Assembly (NCBI GenBank): GCA_963797635.1
Contig: CAWCPZ010000010.1
Location: 496,001-560,000, forward strand
Length of the DNA stretch: 64,000 nt
Direction: 5' to 3'
Origin: JAOUEA01 sp963797635
Lineage (GTDB): Bacteria > Actinomycetota > UBA4738 > HRBIN12
The notes under the pieces were generated by a model. That model did no database searches. It was not told the origin of the DNA and saw only the letters and a list, made by a program, of their open reading frames with translations. Shown here in pieces: positions 16,822-25,814 of the stretch; the first letter of the stretch is position 1, and every line of letters begins with the position of its first letter. Both the position numbers and the translations under genes were made by a program.

Positions 16822-19520
16822 GCTCCACCTCCGTCCCGGCGTTCGTTCCGCTCGTCGTAGAAGACCGGCGCGGTGACCTCGGCTTCGATGTCGCCGCCCG
16901 GCAGCGGCGCCACGAGGGTGGTGCCGATGAGTTCGCGCCCCCCCGCAACCATGGCCAGCGCGAACGTGCGGCCCAGCGTGGGGCTGCGGTAGCTCGACGT
17001 CACGTGGCCAAGCATGGGCACCGGCGGGGCCATGCCGACCGACGTGGGGGCCACCATCTGCGCGCCTTCGGGCAGCCAGGCTTCCGGATCGACCGGCAGC
17101 AATCCGACCAGCTGCTTGCGATCGGGTCGCATCGTGTCGGGCCGCGACAGCGATCGGCGTCCCACGAAGTCCGAGTCGTCCTTGCGCACGATCCACGACA
17201 TGCCCAGGTCGCCGGGCGTCACCGTGCCGTCGGTGTCCTGGCCCACGATCACGAACCCCTTCTCGGCGCGCAGCAGGTGCATCGCCTCGGTGCCGTACGG
17301 CGTCACGCCGAAGGGTTCGCCGGCCGCCATCACGGCCTCCCACATCGGACGGCCGAGCCAGCCCTCCACGTTGATCTCGTACGCGAGTTCGCCGGTGAAG
17401 CTCACGCGGGCGATGCGCGCGGGCATGCCGGCCACCGTGCCGTCGCGCACGGTCATGAACGGGAAGGCCTCGGCGTCCAGCGGCACGTCGGTCTCCAGCG
17501 CGCCCATCAGTTCCCGCGCGCGCGGCCCGTTCACGGCCACGGTGGCCCACTGCTCGGTGACGCTGGTGCAGTACACCCGCAGGTCGGGCCATTCGGTCTG
17601 GAGCCACTCCTCGAACCGGTCGAGCACGTTGGCGGCCCCGCCCGTCGTCGTGGTGACGAAGAAGCGGTCGTCGGCCAGCCGCATCACCACGCCGTCGTCG
17701 AACACCATCCCGTCGAGCCCCAGCATCAGGCCGTAGCGGATCGAACCCACGGCCAGGGTCGACATCCGGTTCGTGTACATGCGGTCCAGGAAGGCCGCGG
17801 CATCGGGGCCGATGACCTCGATCTTGCCGAGCGTCGACGCGTCCAGGACGCCGACGGCGTTCCGCACCGCGAGCGATTCCCTGGCCACGGCCTCGTCCAT
17901 CGACTCGGCGGCGTCCGGGAAGTACCACGGACGCTTCCACTGGCCGACGTTCTCGAACGCCGCGCCGTGCTCGACGTGCCAGTCGTGGATCGGGGTGGTG
18001 CGGATCGGGTCGAGCAGCACGGGGCCGCGGTCGCGCCCGGCCAGCACGGCGTAGGGGACCGGCGTGTACGGGGGTCGCGCGTTCGTCGGCCCCTGCGCGC
18101 CGGGGCCGTCGCCCCACGCCTGGTTCACGATCGCGGCGGTGAGCACGCCGCTGGTTCGGCCCTGGTCGATCGCGGTGCCGATGTAGGTGGCGCGCTTCAC
18201 GTGTTCGGTGCTGTGCAGGTCGTGGCCGACGGCCTCGAGCACGTCGGCGACGGTCGAGTCGCGTTGCAGGTCGACGTAGTGCCGGGACAGGTCCTGGGCC
18301 GGCGTGAACCAGAACGGCACGCTCGTGGGCACCTCGCCCGCCGCGGCACCCACGATCGAGAGCCACGGCGGGCCGGCGCCATCCGGGATGAAGCACGCAC
18401 GTCCCTCGTCGAACCGGAGGCCGCCCCCGATGCCGCGCCACAGCTGGGTCACCGGGTTCCATCCGCCGGAGACCAGCAGCAGGTCGGCCTCGATCGTCTC
18501 GGCGGCGCCACCGGGGCCGGCGACGTGCACCGCCGACACCCGCGGGTCGCCCTCGGTCCCCGTCACCGCCCAACCGTTGCGGACGTCCACGCCGAGCGCG
18601 CGCGACGCATCGCTGGCGGGACCGCCCTCGCCCACGTCGATGACGGCGGCGATCTCGACTCCCGCCGCGGCCAACACGGCCGCGGCGCCGTGACCGGCGT
18701 GGTTCGTCGTGAAGACCACGGCGCGCTCGCCGGCCGCCACGCCGAAGCGGTCCGCGTACGTCACCGCGGCCGAGGCCAGCATCACGCCGGGGCGGTCGCA
18801 GTCGGCGAACGCGATCGGGCGTTCATGCGCACCCGTGGCCAGCACGACCCGCCCGGCCCGGACGTGCCACAGGGTGGCCACCGGGGCGGAACGTTCGAAC
18901 ACCACCACGTACCCGTCGTCGTAGACGCCGAGCGCGGTCGCCTCCGTCAGGACCGCGGTGTCCGGCGCGGTGCGGAGTTCGCCCGCGACGTCGTCGATCC
19001 ATGCGAGGGCCGGGATCCCGTCGATCGTGTCGTCGCTGCTCGCCGTGCCGCCGAGCCAATGGCGCTCGTCGACCAGCATCGTGCGGTCGCCTCGCCGGAC
19101 GGCCGCGAGCGCCTCGCGCAGCCCGGCAGCGCCGCCGCCGACCACGAGGGTGTCCACGTGGACGTGCCGGTGATCGGCGGTCGCGATGCCATCGTCGCCG
19201 TCGGCGAGCACGCCGACACCCGGCCGGCCCACGGCATCGAGATGGTCAAGTACCTTGACCATCGGCGCCGGCATGATGGGCTCGAACGACGGCGCGGTCA
19301 CCTCGACGAACGCACAGGGTTCCTCGACGCCGGCGGAGAACACGCCCCGTGGCCGGCCCAGGATCGGTGACGGACACACGACGTCCACGCCGTTGGCCAG
19401 CAGCGCGCTCGCCAGGGTGTCGCCCGCGAACGCCCCCAGGGGCCGTCCTTCGAACGTCACCTCGACGGGCGTCGATCGATCGATGCCGTGACCGCCTTGG
19501 TCGAGCCGGCGCGAACCCAT
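16818..19520 (-). CDS. soxA: Sarcosine oxidase alpha subunit
   Basis: 900 residues. ATG (complement of 19518-19520) overlaps the soxD stop as ATGA; upstream codons in the same frame belong to soxD. The order is that of TSOX alpha. First comes a ferredoxin-like N-terminal module (VEVTFEGRPLGAFAGDTLAS). Then an NAD-binding Rossmann domain with LVVGGGAAGLREAL (usually GGGPAGL). Then a C-terminal folate-binding GcvT domain (VLDASTLGKIEVIGPDAAAF, RVSFTGELAYEINV, LLRAEKGFVIVGQDTDG). With the beta subunit it oxidises sarcosine to glycine; formaldehyde is captured as 5,10-methylene-THF and H2O2 is released. It should handle the sarcosine produced by the demethylation cluster that meets it head-on. 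Confidence 0.95.
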   Translation of the reverse strand: MGSRRLDQGGHGIDRSTPVEVTFEGRPLGAFAGDTLASALLANGVDVVCPSPILGRPRGVFSAGVEEPCAFVEVTAPSFEPIMPAPMVKVLDHLDAVGRPGVGVLADGDDGIATADHRHVHVDTLVVGGGAAGLREALAAVRRGDRTMLVDERHWLGGTASSDDTIDGIPALAWIDDVAGELRTAPDTAVLTEATALGVYDDGYVVVFERSAPVATLWHVRAGRVVLATGAHERPIAFADCDRPGVMLASAAVTYADRFGVAAGERAVVFTTNHAGHGAAAVLAAAGVEIAAVIDVGEGGPASDASRALGVDVRNGWAVTGTEGDPRVSAVHVAGPGGAAETIEADLLLVSGGWNPVTQLWRGIGGGLRFDEGRACFIPDGAGPPWLSIVGAAAGEVPTSVPFWFTPAQDLSRHYVDLQRDSTVADVLEAVGHDLHSTEHVKRATYIGTAIDQGRTSGVLTAAIVNQAWGDGPGAQGPTNARPPYTPVPYAVLAGRDRGPVLLDPIRTTPIHDWHVEHGAAFENVGQWKRPWYFPDAAESMDEAVARESLAVRNAVGVLDASTLGKIEVIGPDAAAFLDRMYTNRMSTLAVGSIRYGLMLGLDGMVFDDGVVMRLADDRFFVTTTTGGAANVLDRFEEWLQTEWPDLRVYCTSVTEQWATVAVNGPRARELMGALETDVPLDAEAFPFMTVRDGTVAGMPARIARVSFTGELAYEINVEGWLGRPMWEAVMAAGEPFGVTPYGTEAMHLLRAEKGFVIVGQDTDGTVTPGDLGMSWIVRKDDSDFVGRRSLSRPDTMRPDRKQLVGLLPVDPEAWLPEGAQMVAPTSVGMAPPVPMLGHVTSSYRSPTLGRTFALAMVAGGRELIGTTLVAPLPGGDIEAEVTAPVFYDERNERRDGGGA

Positions 19521-19801
19521 CAGTCGGGCACCTCGGGCGGCGGCTCGCCGATCCGGTAGGACCCGAAGATCCGGTTCGTGGCGGTGTCCCGCACCACGTT
19601 GCACCACCGGCGACACCCCGCGGCATGCATCCACCGCTCCGACCACGGTCCGCGCGGGTTGTCGCGCATGAACAGGAAGTCCGCCCACGCTTCGTCGCTC
19701 AACGCCGCGGGATCGTCCGGGTAGGGGAGGTGGGCCTGCCCCCCGTACTTGAACTCGGTCTCGTCGCGGGGGCCGCACCACGGGCAGGGGATCAACAGCA
19801 C
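19520..19801 (-). CDS. soxD: Sarcosine oxidase delta subunit
   Basis: 93 residues, the normal length, from a GTG start (complement of 19799-19801). Zinc ligands are evident: CPWCG near the N-terminus (Cys6, Cys9), and a histidine and cysteine in the MHAAGCRRWCN segment. TEFKYGGQAHLPYP and NPRGPWSERWMH are family hallmarks. It is a small zinc subunit of the TSOX heterotetramer. Its stop overlaps the soxA start, and the yjbR-like gene ends four bases upstream. Confidence 0.94.
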   Translation of the reverse strand: MLLIPCPWCGPRDETEFKYGGQAHLPYPDDPAALSDEAWADFLFMRDNPRGPWSERWMHAAGCRRWCNVVRDTATNRIFGSYRIGEPPPEVPD

Positions 19802-19805
19802 GGGC

Positions 19806-20153
19806 TCATGCCTCCCCTCGGTCGAAGGCGGCCAGCAGGCGCTTGGGCGCCGTCATGCGCCAGGCCTCCACGATCAGCTCGCGGACCTCGTCGCCGTCGG
19901 CCTTCGACAGGACCGCGCCGACCCATCCGCTCGGGCCGACGTACGGCGGGACGAACCAGGCCTCGGGGTCGGTGGCCACCAAGGCGCGCTGCTCGTCGTG
20001 GATCGACTTGATCCACAGGTGCCGTTCGTGGTCGCTGAACATCACGAAGATCTTGTTGCGCACCCGGAAGGTGGCCGTCTCCCAGGTCTCGCGTTCCTCC
20101 GCCTCGGGCAGCGAGAGCGCGAACCGGCGAACGGTGGCGGCGCGGATCCCCAC
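19806..20153 (-). CDS. MmcQ/YjbR-family protein inserted in the sarcosine oxidase operon
   Basis: 115 residues from ATG 20153 (complement). FALSLPEAEERETWETATFRVRNKIF, read in two parts, is the opening of the MmcQ/YjbR family (PF04237). WVGAVLSKADGDEVREL and the late W-containing helix also match. The fold is a double-wing 'CyaY-like' domain often called DNA-binding, but no biochemical role is established. It lies between soxB and soxD with tight spacing and so is co-transcribed with them. That position is unusual and may be a lineage-specific insertion. Confidence 0.82.
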   Translation of the reverse strand: MGIRAATVRRFALSLPEAEERETWETATFRVRNKIFVMFSDHERHLWIKSIHDEQRALVATDPEAWFVPPYVGPSGWVGAVLSKADGDEVRELIVEAWRMTAPKRLLAAFDRGEA

Positions 20154-20187
20154 GATGCATCCTCAGTGCGCTTCCCTGGCGCGCGCA

Positions 20188-21387
20188 TCAGTGCGCGACC
20201 GCCGCGGCGCCGTGTTCGTCGATGAGGGCACCGGTGGTGAACCGCTCCAGGGCATAGGGCTTGGCGAGGTCGCTCGCCTCCCCGTTCGCGACGGTCTCGG
20301 CGTAGACCCAGCCGGAGCCCGGCGTCGCCTTGAAGCCTCCGGTGCCCCAGCCACAGTTCAGGAACAAGCCGGGGATCGGTGTGGGGCCGATGATCGGCGA
20401 TGCGTCGGGGCACACGTCGACGATGCCGCCCCACGTCCGCAGCATCGAGGCGTGCGCGAACATCGGGAACAGCTCCAGCGCGGCGGCCATCTGGTGTTCG
20501 ATCACGTGGAACGAACCCCGCTGTCCATAGCCGTTGTAAGCGTCGATGCCGGCGCCCATCACGAGTTCGCCCTTGTCGGCCTGGCTCACGTAGACGTGCA
20601 CGGCGTTGGACATCACGACGCAGCCGAGCACCGGCTCGTAGAGCGCGCTCACCAGCGCCTGCAACGGGTGCGACTGCAGCGGCAGCCGCAGGCCCACCAT
20701 GGACGCGAGCACGCTGGTGTGGCCGGCCGCCGCCAGCGCCACCTTCCCGGCCCGGATCGTGCCCCGGGAGGTCTCGACGCCCTGGACCTCGCCGCTCGCG
20801 CCGCGCACGAATCCGGTGACCTCGGCGTGCTCGACGATGTCGACACCCAGGCGATCGGCGCCGCGGGCGAACCCCCACGCGACCTTGTCGTGGCGCGCGA
20901 CGCCCCCGCGCCGTTGCAGCGTGCCGCCGAGCACCGGGTATCGCACGTCCTGCGAGACGTTCACGATGGGCACGAACGCCTTGACCTCGTCGGCGTCGAG
21001 CCACTCCGCGTCGACCCCGTTGAGGGCGTTGGCGTAGACGCGGCGTTTGGACGTGCGGATGTCGCCCAGGTCGTGGGCCAGGTTCAGGACGCCGCGCTGG
21101 GAGAACTGCATGTCGAAGGAGAGCGTTTCCTCGAGGCCCTCCCAGAGCTTCAGGGAGTGCTCGTAGATCGCGGCCGATTCGTCCCAGAGGTAGTTGGAAC
21201 GGATGATCGTGGTGTTGCGGGCCATGTTGCCGCCGCCGAGCCAGCCCTTCTCCACCACGCAGACGTCGGTGATGCCGTGGTTGGCGGCGAGGTAGTAGGC
21301 GGTCGCCAGGCCGTGACCGCCGGCCCCCACGATCACGACGTCGTAGGAGGACTTCGGTTCGGCTGCGCGCCAGTACCGCTCGGTCAT
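20188..21387 (-). CDS. soxB: Sarcosine oxidase beta subunit
   Basis: 399 residues from ATG 21387 (complement). The frame is open further upstream, but MTERYWRA is the normal TSOX beta N-terminus. A TACCCT hexamer sits 7 bases before the ATG. SYDVVIVGAGGHGLATAYYL binds FAD. GVARHDKVAWGFARGADRLG and NCGWGTGGFKATPGSG are characteristic of the subunit that carries noncovalent FAD and covalent FMN and performs the amine oxidation. First gene of the leftward operon and divergent from the IclR regulator gene; the 146-base gap is the expected control region. No frameshift is present. Confidence 0.95.
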   Translation of the reverse strand: MTERYWRAAEPKSSYDVVIVGAGGHGLATAYYLAANHGITDVCVVEKGWLGGGNMARNTTIIRSNYLWDESAAIYEHSLKLWEGLEETLSFDMQFSQRGVLNLAHDLGDIRTSKRRVYANALNGVDAEWLDADEVKAFVPIVNVSQDVRYPVLGGTLQRRGGVARHDKVAWGFARGADRLGVDIVEHAEVTGFVRGASGEVQGVETSRGTIRAGKVALAAAGHTSVLASMVGLRLPLQSHPLQALVSALYEPVLGCVVMSNAVHVYVSQADKGELVMGAGIDAYNGYGQRGSFHVIEHQMAAALELFPMFAHASMLRTWGGIVDVCPDASPIIGPTPIPGLFLNCGWGTGGFKATPGSGWVYAETVANGEASDLAKPYALERFTTGALIDEHGAAAVAH

Positions 21388-21394
21388 CCGCGAC

Positions 21395-21400
21395 AGGGTA
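21395..21400 (-). promoter_or_regulatory. Leaderless -10 element of soxB
   Basis: TACCCT on the minus strand, 7 bases before the soxB ATG, implies transcription starting at or near the start codon. The same arrangement recurs at many single genes in the window. Confidence 0.5.
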
Positions 21401-21504
21401 GGGCGTGGGGCGGCACGCGGCGATGCGAGCGGTGCGCGGTGCGCAACGTTCGGGCCAGCCCCGTATCGACAAGCCACGCGCATCGGCGTACCATCCGACG
21501 CCGT

Positions 21505-21538
21505 CGTTGCGGACAGGTCCGAGGTGTTGCGGTATGCG
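21505..21538 (+). promoter_or_regulatory. GTTGCGG direct repeat at the iclR start
   Basis: GTTGCGG occurs at 21505-21511 and again at 21526-21532, the latter as GTTGCGGTATGCG overlapping the iclR ATG. The second copy matches GTTGCGGCATGCG at 6683-6695 in 12 of 13 positions. It may be an autoregulatory IclR site. Confidence 0.35.
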
Positions 21539-22322
21539 AGACCAACCGGGTTCGAACCTCCAATCGGTGCGCCGCGCATTGCGAGCCCTCGAGCTGATCT
21601 CCGAGTCCGGCGAATGCGGCGTCACCGAGCTCGGACGCAAGCTCGGCGTGCACAAGGCGACCGCCTCCCGCCTGGTCGCCACCCTCGCCGAGCGGGGGTT
21701 CGTCGAACGCGACCCCATCACCGAGAAGTACCGCCTCGGGTTCGGCCTGATCGCCCTGGCGGGGGCGGCCGTGGGGGCGAACGACCTGGTGCGGAGCGCG
21801 CGCCCCATCCTCGAAGACCTCGCCGAGCGCACCCGCGAGACCGTCAACGTGGGCGTCCTCTCGGGCGACGCGGTCGTCTACGTCGACCAGGTGGCCGGCA
21901 CCCGCTCGATCGTCAGCGTGAACTGGGTGGGCCAGCGCACGCCCCTGCACTGCACGTCGAACGGCAAGGTGCTGCTGGCGTTCATGCGCGAGGACGCCCG
22001 CGACCGTCTGCTCGCCGAGCCGCTGCCGCGGCTCACACCCCGCACGATCACCGATCCGGAGCGTCTCCGCGCCCAGCTCACCGAGATCCGTGCCCGCGGC
22101 TACGCACAGACGATGGACGAACTCGAAGAGGGCCTCAACGCCGTGGCGGCGCCGATCCGTGGGATGAACGGGGACCTGATCGCCGCGCTCAGCGTTTCGG
22201 GACCGGCGTTCCGGATGCGAGGCGTCGACCTGCCGAGGATCGGCCGGGCCACCGCCGAGGCCGCCGCGGTGGTCTCGCGCCGCTTGGGTCATGTGGACCG
22301 CGGGCGTCCCGCCGCGGGATGA
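21534..22322 (+). CDS. IclR-family transcriptional regulator
   Basis: 262 residues from ATG 21534. A winged helix-turn-helix occupies about residues 8-65 (SVRRALRALELISESGECGV, HKATASRLVATLAERGFVER). An IclR effector domain follows (ERTRETVNVGVLSGDAVVYV, LHCTSNGKVLLAFM, GLNAVAAPI). It is divergent from soxB and is the only regulator inside the methylated-amine island, so it probably controls the sarcosine oxidase operon and perhaps the corrinoid operon. The effector pocket suggests a small metabolite signal of unknown identity. The upstream frame is open, but the HTH begins directly after this ATG. Confidence 0.92.
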   Translation: MRDQPGSNLQSVRRALRALELISESGECGVTELGRKLGVHKATASRLVATLAERGFVERDPITEKYRLGFGLIALAGAAVGANDLVRSARPILEDLAERTRETVNVGVLSGDAVVYVDQVAGTRSIVSVNWVGQRTPLHCTSNGKVLLAFMREDARDRLLAEPLPRLTPRTITDPERLRAQLTEIRARGYAQTMDELEEGLNAVAAPIRGMNGDLIAALSVSGPAFRMRGVDLPRIGRATAEAAAVVSRRLGHVDRGRPAAG

Positions 22323-22341
22323 GACGCAGGAGGATCGCACG

Positions 22342-23382
22342 ATGACGACCACGTGGGATGCGCACCGCTCCGAGCTCCCGACGCTGCTGGGTGCGATCGG
22401 CCGGACGCCGCTGGTTCGGCTCCAGCGCGTGACCCCACCCGGCGTGGACATCCTCGCCAAGGTCGAGTGGTACGGGCCCACGGGATCGGTGAAGGACCGC
22501 ATCTACGCCCACATGCTCACCAAGGCCGAGGAGCGCGGCGCGCTCAAGCCCGGGATGACGATCATCGAGTGCACCACCGGCAACGCCGGGATCGCCTGCT
22601 CGGCGGTGGCGGCGATCAAGGGGTACCGGTGCGTCATCGTGATGCCTGAAGGCATGAGTTCGGAGCGCAAGACGATGATCAAGGCGTACGGGGCGGACCT
22701 GGTGCTCACGCCCGGCGCCGGCACCGACATCGACCTGGCGATCGCCCGGATGCGCGAGATCGTCGCCGACGACCCCGACCGGTACTTCTTCCCCGGGGAG
22801 TTCGAGAACCCCGACAACCCCGAGGCCCAGCTCGCGAGCGGTCTGGAGATCTGGGAGCAGAGCGGCGGCCGCGTCGACGCCGTCGTGGGCGCCCAGGGGA
22901 CCGGCGGGTGGATCAGCGGCGTGGCGCGGGCGCTGAAGCGGCACAACCCGGATGTGCGCGCGTTCGCGGTGGAGCCGGCGGAATGCCCGCTGATCAGCGA
23001 GCAACGATGGGGCACCCACGGTGTCCCCGGGATCGGCGACGGCATCGTGCCGCCGAACCTGGACCTCGCGACGATGGACGGCATCGTCACCGTCTCGACG
23101 CAGGAAGCGTTGGCGACCGCGCGCCGCCTCGCCCAAGAGGAAGGGCTCCTCTGCGGCCCGTCATCGGGCATCAACGTCGCGGCGGTGCACAAGGTGAGCG
23201 AGCGGCACCCCGAGCTGCGCCGGATCGTCACGGTGGTCTGCGACACCGGGCAGCGGTACCTGTCGGGCGAGCTCTACGGGGAGTCCGCTCAGGTCGAGGA
23301 ACCCGAACGCGATCACACGATCGACGCCACCACGGCCGCCGAGATCGACCGGCACCGCGACCGGCTCGAGTTCATCGCCTGA
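22342..23382 (+). CDS. PLP-dependent cysteine synthase/cystathionine beta-synthase family enzyme
   Basis: 346 residues from ATG 22342 behind a strong AGGAGG (22328-22333). The PLP lysine is in PTGSVKDRI (about residue 49). The substrate loop reads ECTTGNAGIA instead of the usual TSGNTGIG, and the phosphate-binding loop reads GTGGWISGVA. It belongs to the O-acetylserine sulfhydrylase fold-type II group. The altered loop makes the exact substrates uncertain, and a C-terminal CBS regulatory domain is absent. It follows iclR by 19 bases and may share its transcript. Its link to amine catabolism is unclear. Confidence 0.85.
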   Translation: MTTTWDAHRSELPTLLGAIGRTPLVRLQRVTPPGVDILAKVEWYGPTGSVKDRIYAHMLTKAEERGALKPGMTIIECTTGNAGIACSAVAAIKGYRCVIVMPEGMSSERKTMIKAYGADLVLTPGAGTDIDLAIARMREIVADDPDRYFFPGEFENPDNPEAQLASGLEIWEQSGGRVDAVVGAQGTGGWISGVARALKRHNPDVRAFAVEPAECPLISEQRWGTHGVPGIGDGIVPPNLDLATMDGIVTVSTQEALATARRLAQEEGLLCGPSSGINVAAVHKVSERHPELRRIVTVVCDTGQRYLSGELYGESAQVEEPERDHTIDATTAAEIDRHRDRLEFIA

Positions 23383-23398
23383 GGCGGTTCGCGCCGGC

Positions 23399-24328
23399 CT
23401 AGATGTCGGTGTTGAAGGTGTCGCAGTCGTTGGGGTCGCCCGAATCGAACCCCGTCCGGAACCACCGCACCCGCTGTTCCGAGGACCCGTGGGTCCAGGT
23501 CTCCGGATCGATGCGACCCGTCGTGGACTGCTGGATGCGGTCGTCCCCGATCGCCGCCGCTGCCGTGAGCGCTTCGTCGACCTCGTCCGGCCCGAGTTCG
23601 TCGCTGGTCAACGAGTGCCCCCACACGCCGGCGAGGCAGTCGGCCTGCAGTTCCAGCCGGACCGACAGGTCGTTCGCCCGACCCGGATCCTGCTGTGACT
23701 GCTGCTGCACCTGCGCGTTGATCCCCAGCAGGTTCTGGATGTGGTGGCCGTATTCGTGGGCGATCACGTAGGCCTGCGCGAAGTCGCCCGGTGCGCCGAA
23801 CCGCTGTTCCAGCTCCTGGAAGAAGCTCATGTCCAGGTAGATCTTCGAATCGGCCGGGCAGTAGAAGGGGCCGGTCGCCGCGGACCCTTGCCCGCACCCG
23901 GTCTGCGTGGTGCCGGTGAACAGGATCAGGTCGGCCGGCCGGAACGTCGTGTTCGAGCCGGCGAACAGCTGGCCCCAGGTCTCTTCCACGTCACTCACGA
24001 CGTCGTTCACGAACTGCTTGGTGGACAGGTCGGGATCGTTCGCCGGGTCGATCCCGGTGCCGTCCTGCGCCTGACCCAGTCCGGAGAAGATGTCGCCGCC
24101 GAAGCCGCTGTCGCCGCCGAAGATCTTCGGCGCGATGCAGACGGCGAAGATCACGATCACCACGATCAGGAGCAGTCCGCCGCCCTTGCCGCCGATCGGG
24201 AGCCCGCCGCCGCCACCTCGACCGAGGCCGGGGAAGCCACCGCCACCGCCCAGGCCCGGCATGGATCCGCCGCCACCGGCCCGGCGGCGATCGATGACAT
24301 GGCTGCTGTTGCGGCGTCGAAGCTTCAT
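23399..24328 (-). CDS. Neutral zinc metallopeptidase, YpfJ family
   Basis: 309 residues from ATG 24328 (complement), preceded by a purine-rich GGGAAGGGAAGATGG. A cytoplasmic Gly-rich stretch (18-50) is followed by one membrane anchor (about 51-66, LLLIVVIVIFAVC) and an extracellular peptidase domain. The zinc motif HEYGHH is at 191-196, with a downstream LELQADCLAGVWG carrying the third ligand, as in PF04228. Members are membrane-anchored metallopeptidases of undefined substrate. The gene converges on the PLP enzyme gene and diverges from the amidase at 24399. Confidence 0.92.
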   Translation of the reverse strand: MKLRRRNSSHVIDRRRAGGGGSMPGLGGGGGFPGLGRGGGGGLPIGGKGGGLLLIVVIVIFAVCIAPKIFGGDSGFGGDIFSGLGQAQDGTGIDPANDPDLSTKQFVNDVVSDVEETWGQLFAGSNTTFRPADLILFTGTTQTGCGQGSAATGPFYCPADSKIYLDMSFFQELEQRFGAPGDFAQAYVIAHEYGHHIQNLLGINAQVQQQSQQDPGRANDLSVRLELQADCLAGVWGHSLTSDELGPDEVDEALTAAAAIGDDRIQQSTTGRIDPETWTHGSSEQRVRWFRTGFDSGDPNDCDTFNTDI

Positions 24329-24386
24329 GGTCCATCTTCCCTTCCCCTGCTCGGCGATGTCGAACCCCGAACCGCTGCGGCTCGGA

Positions 24387-24392
24387 TAGGGT
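24387..24392 (+). promoter_or_regulatory. Leaderless -10 element (TAGGGT)
   Basis: TAGGGT lies exactly 6 bases before the ATG at 24399, with no ribosome-binding site between. Confidence 0.5.
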
Positions 24393-24398
24393 GCCCGG

Positions 24399-25814
24399 AT
24401 GAAGGAACCGTGGAGCCTCACCGCCGCGGACGCCCTGGCCGCCATGCGGGCGAAGGACCTCTCGCCCGTCGAGCTGCTGGAGTCGGTGATCGGCCGTGCC
24501 GAAGCGGTGGAACCCTGCGTGAACGCGTTCGCGGAGCGACGGTTCGAGCAGGCGCTGACATCGGCGAAGACGTCGGCCGACCGCTACGTGGCCGGGTCCC
24601 GGATCCGGCCGCTGGAGGGTCTGCCGGTCGCGCTGAAGGAAGAGGTCCCCGTCCGCGGCTGGCAGATGCGGTACGGGTCGCTCGCGATCGACGAGGTCGC
24701 GGAGACGACGTCGCCGCTGGCCGAACGGATCCTCAAGGCCGGTGCGGTGGTGCACGCTCGCACCACGACGCCTGAACTCTCGTGCGCCGGCTACACCCAC
24801 TCGAAGCTCTGGGGCGTGACCCGCAACCCGTGGAACACCGAGGTCACCGTGGGTGGCTCGAGCGGTGGATCGGGAGCGTCGTTGGCGGCGGGATCGTCGG
24901 TGCTCGCGAGCGGTTCGGACATCGGCGGTTCGATCCGGCTGCCGTCCTCGATGAACGGCGTCGTGGGGTTCAAGCCGCCGCACGGCCGTGTGCCGGTCGA
25001 TCCGCCGTTCAACCTGGACCGGTACTGCCACGACGGTCCGATGGCGCGCACGGTGACCGACTGCGCCCTGTTCGAGAACGTGCTCGCCGGCCCGCACCCG
25101 ATGGACGTCACGTCGCTGCGACCGAAGCTGCGGATCCCGTCGACCTTGAAGCCGATCGACGGTTGGCGCGTGGCGGTCTGCGTGAACCTCGGGGCATGGG
25201 ACGTGGACGCCGAGGTGGCGGCGAACACACGAGCGGTCGGGGACGCCTTGGAGGAAGCCGGGGCCACCGTCGAGGAGGTCGAGCTGCCGTGGACGATGGA
25301 CCAGGTCATGGCCACCGGCCGTCGGCATTTCGGCATGACCTTCGGCGCCGAGATCGCCGAGCACGTCGCCGCCCACCCCGACCACGTCAACGACTACCTC
25401 GAAGCCTGGGCGGTGGAAGCGGCCACCACGCTGGCCGAACCCGGCGCGTTCCTGCACGGGCTGGAGGGTGAACAGGCGATGTGGGAGCCGCTCGGCGAGC
25501 TGTTCCGCCGCTACCGCGCGTTGATCGCACCGACGTGGGCGGTGACCGGGATCCCGGCCGGCGACAGCTTCCTCGGTCAGCTCACGCCCAACGGTGGTCC
25601 CAACGACCGGCAGTTCTCCGTGATGATGACCACGCCGTTCAACATCCTGTCGCCGTGCCCCGTGCTGGCGGTGCCGAGCGGGGTCGCGGCGAACGGTGTG
25701 CCCACCGGCGTGCAGATCGTGGGCCGGACCTACTCCGATGTCGACGTGTTCCGGATCGGCGCCGCGCTGGAGCGCGTTCGACCCTGGACCGGGCTCGCGC
25801 CCCTTTCGCCATGA
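24399..25814 (+). CDS. Amidase-signature family hydrolase
   Basis: 471 residues. The Ser-cisSer-Lys triad is visible: lysine in PVALKEEVP (about 76), the cis-serine in GGSSGGSGASLAAG (about 152) and the nucleophile in GSDIGGSIRLP (about 176). The C-terminus with VPSGVAANGVPTGVQIVGR is typical. Substrate is undefined; the family includes aryl, fatty and nitrile-derived amidases as well as GatA. The lack of a gatCB neighbourhood argues against GatA. The stop overlaps the start of the next gene (ATGA), so the two are probably translationally coupled. Confidence 0.9.
   Translation: MKEPWSLTAADALAAMRAKDLSPVELLESVIGRAEAVEPCVNAFAERRFEQALTSAKTSADRYVAGSRIRPLEGLPVALKEEVPVRGWQMRYGSLAIDEVAETTSPLAERILKAGAVVHARTTTPELSCAGYTHSKLWGVTRNPWNTEVTVGGSSGGSGASLAAGSSVLASGSDIGGSIRLPSSMNGVVGFKPPHGRVPVDPPFNLDRYCHDGPMARTVTDCALFENVLAGPHPMDVTSLRPKLRIPSTLKPIDGWRVAVCVNLGAWDVDAEVAANTRAVGDALEEAGATVEEVELPWTMDQVMATGRRHFGMTFGAEIAEHVAAHPDHVNDYLEAWAVEAATTLAEPGAFLHGLEGEQAMWEPLGELFRRYRALIAPTWAVTGIPAGDSFLGQLTPNGGPNDRQFSVMMTTPFNILSPCPVLAVPSGVAANGVPTGVQIVGRTYSDVDVFRIGAALERVRPWTGLAPLSP

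Noticed and set aside
17004..19370. A 788-codon open frame on the plus strand
   Set aside because: It is antisense to soxA, which has full domain support; composition is typical of a shadow frame.
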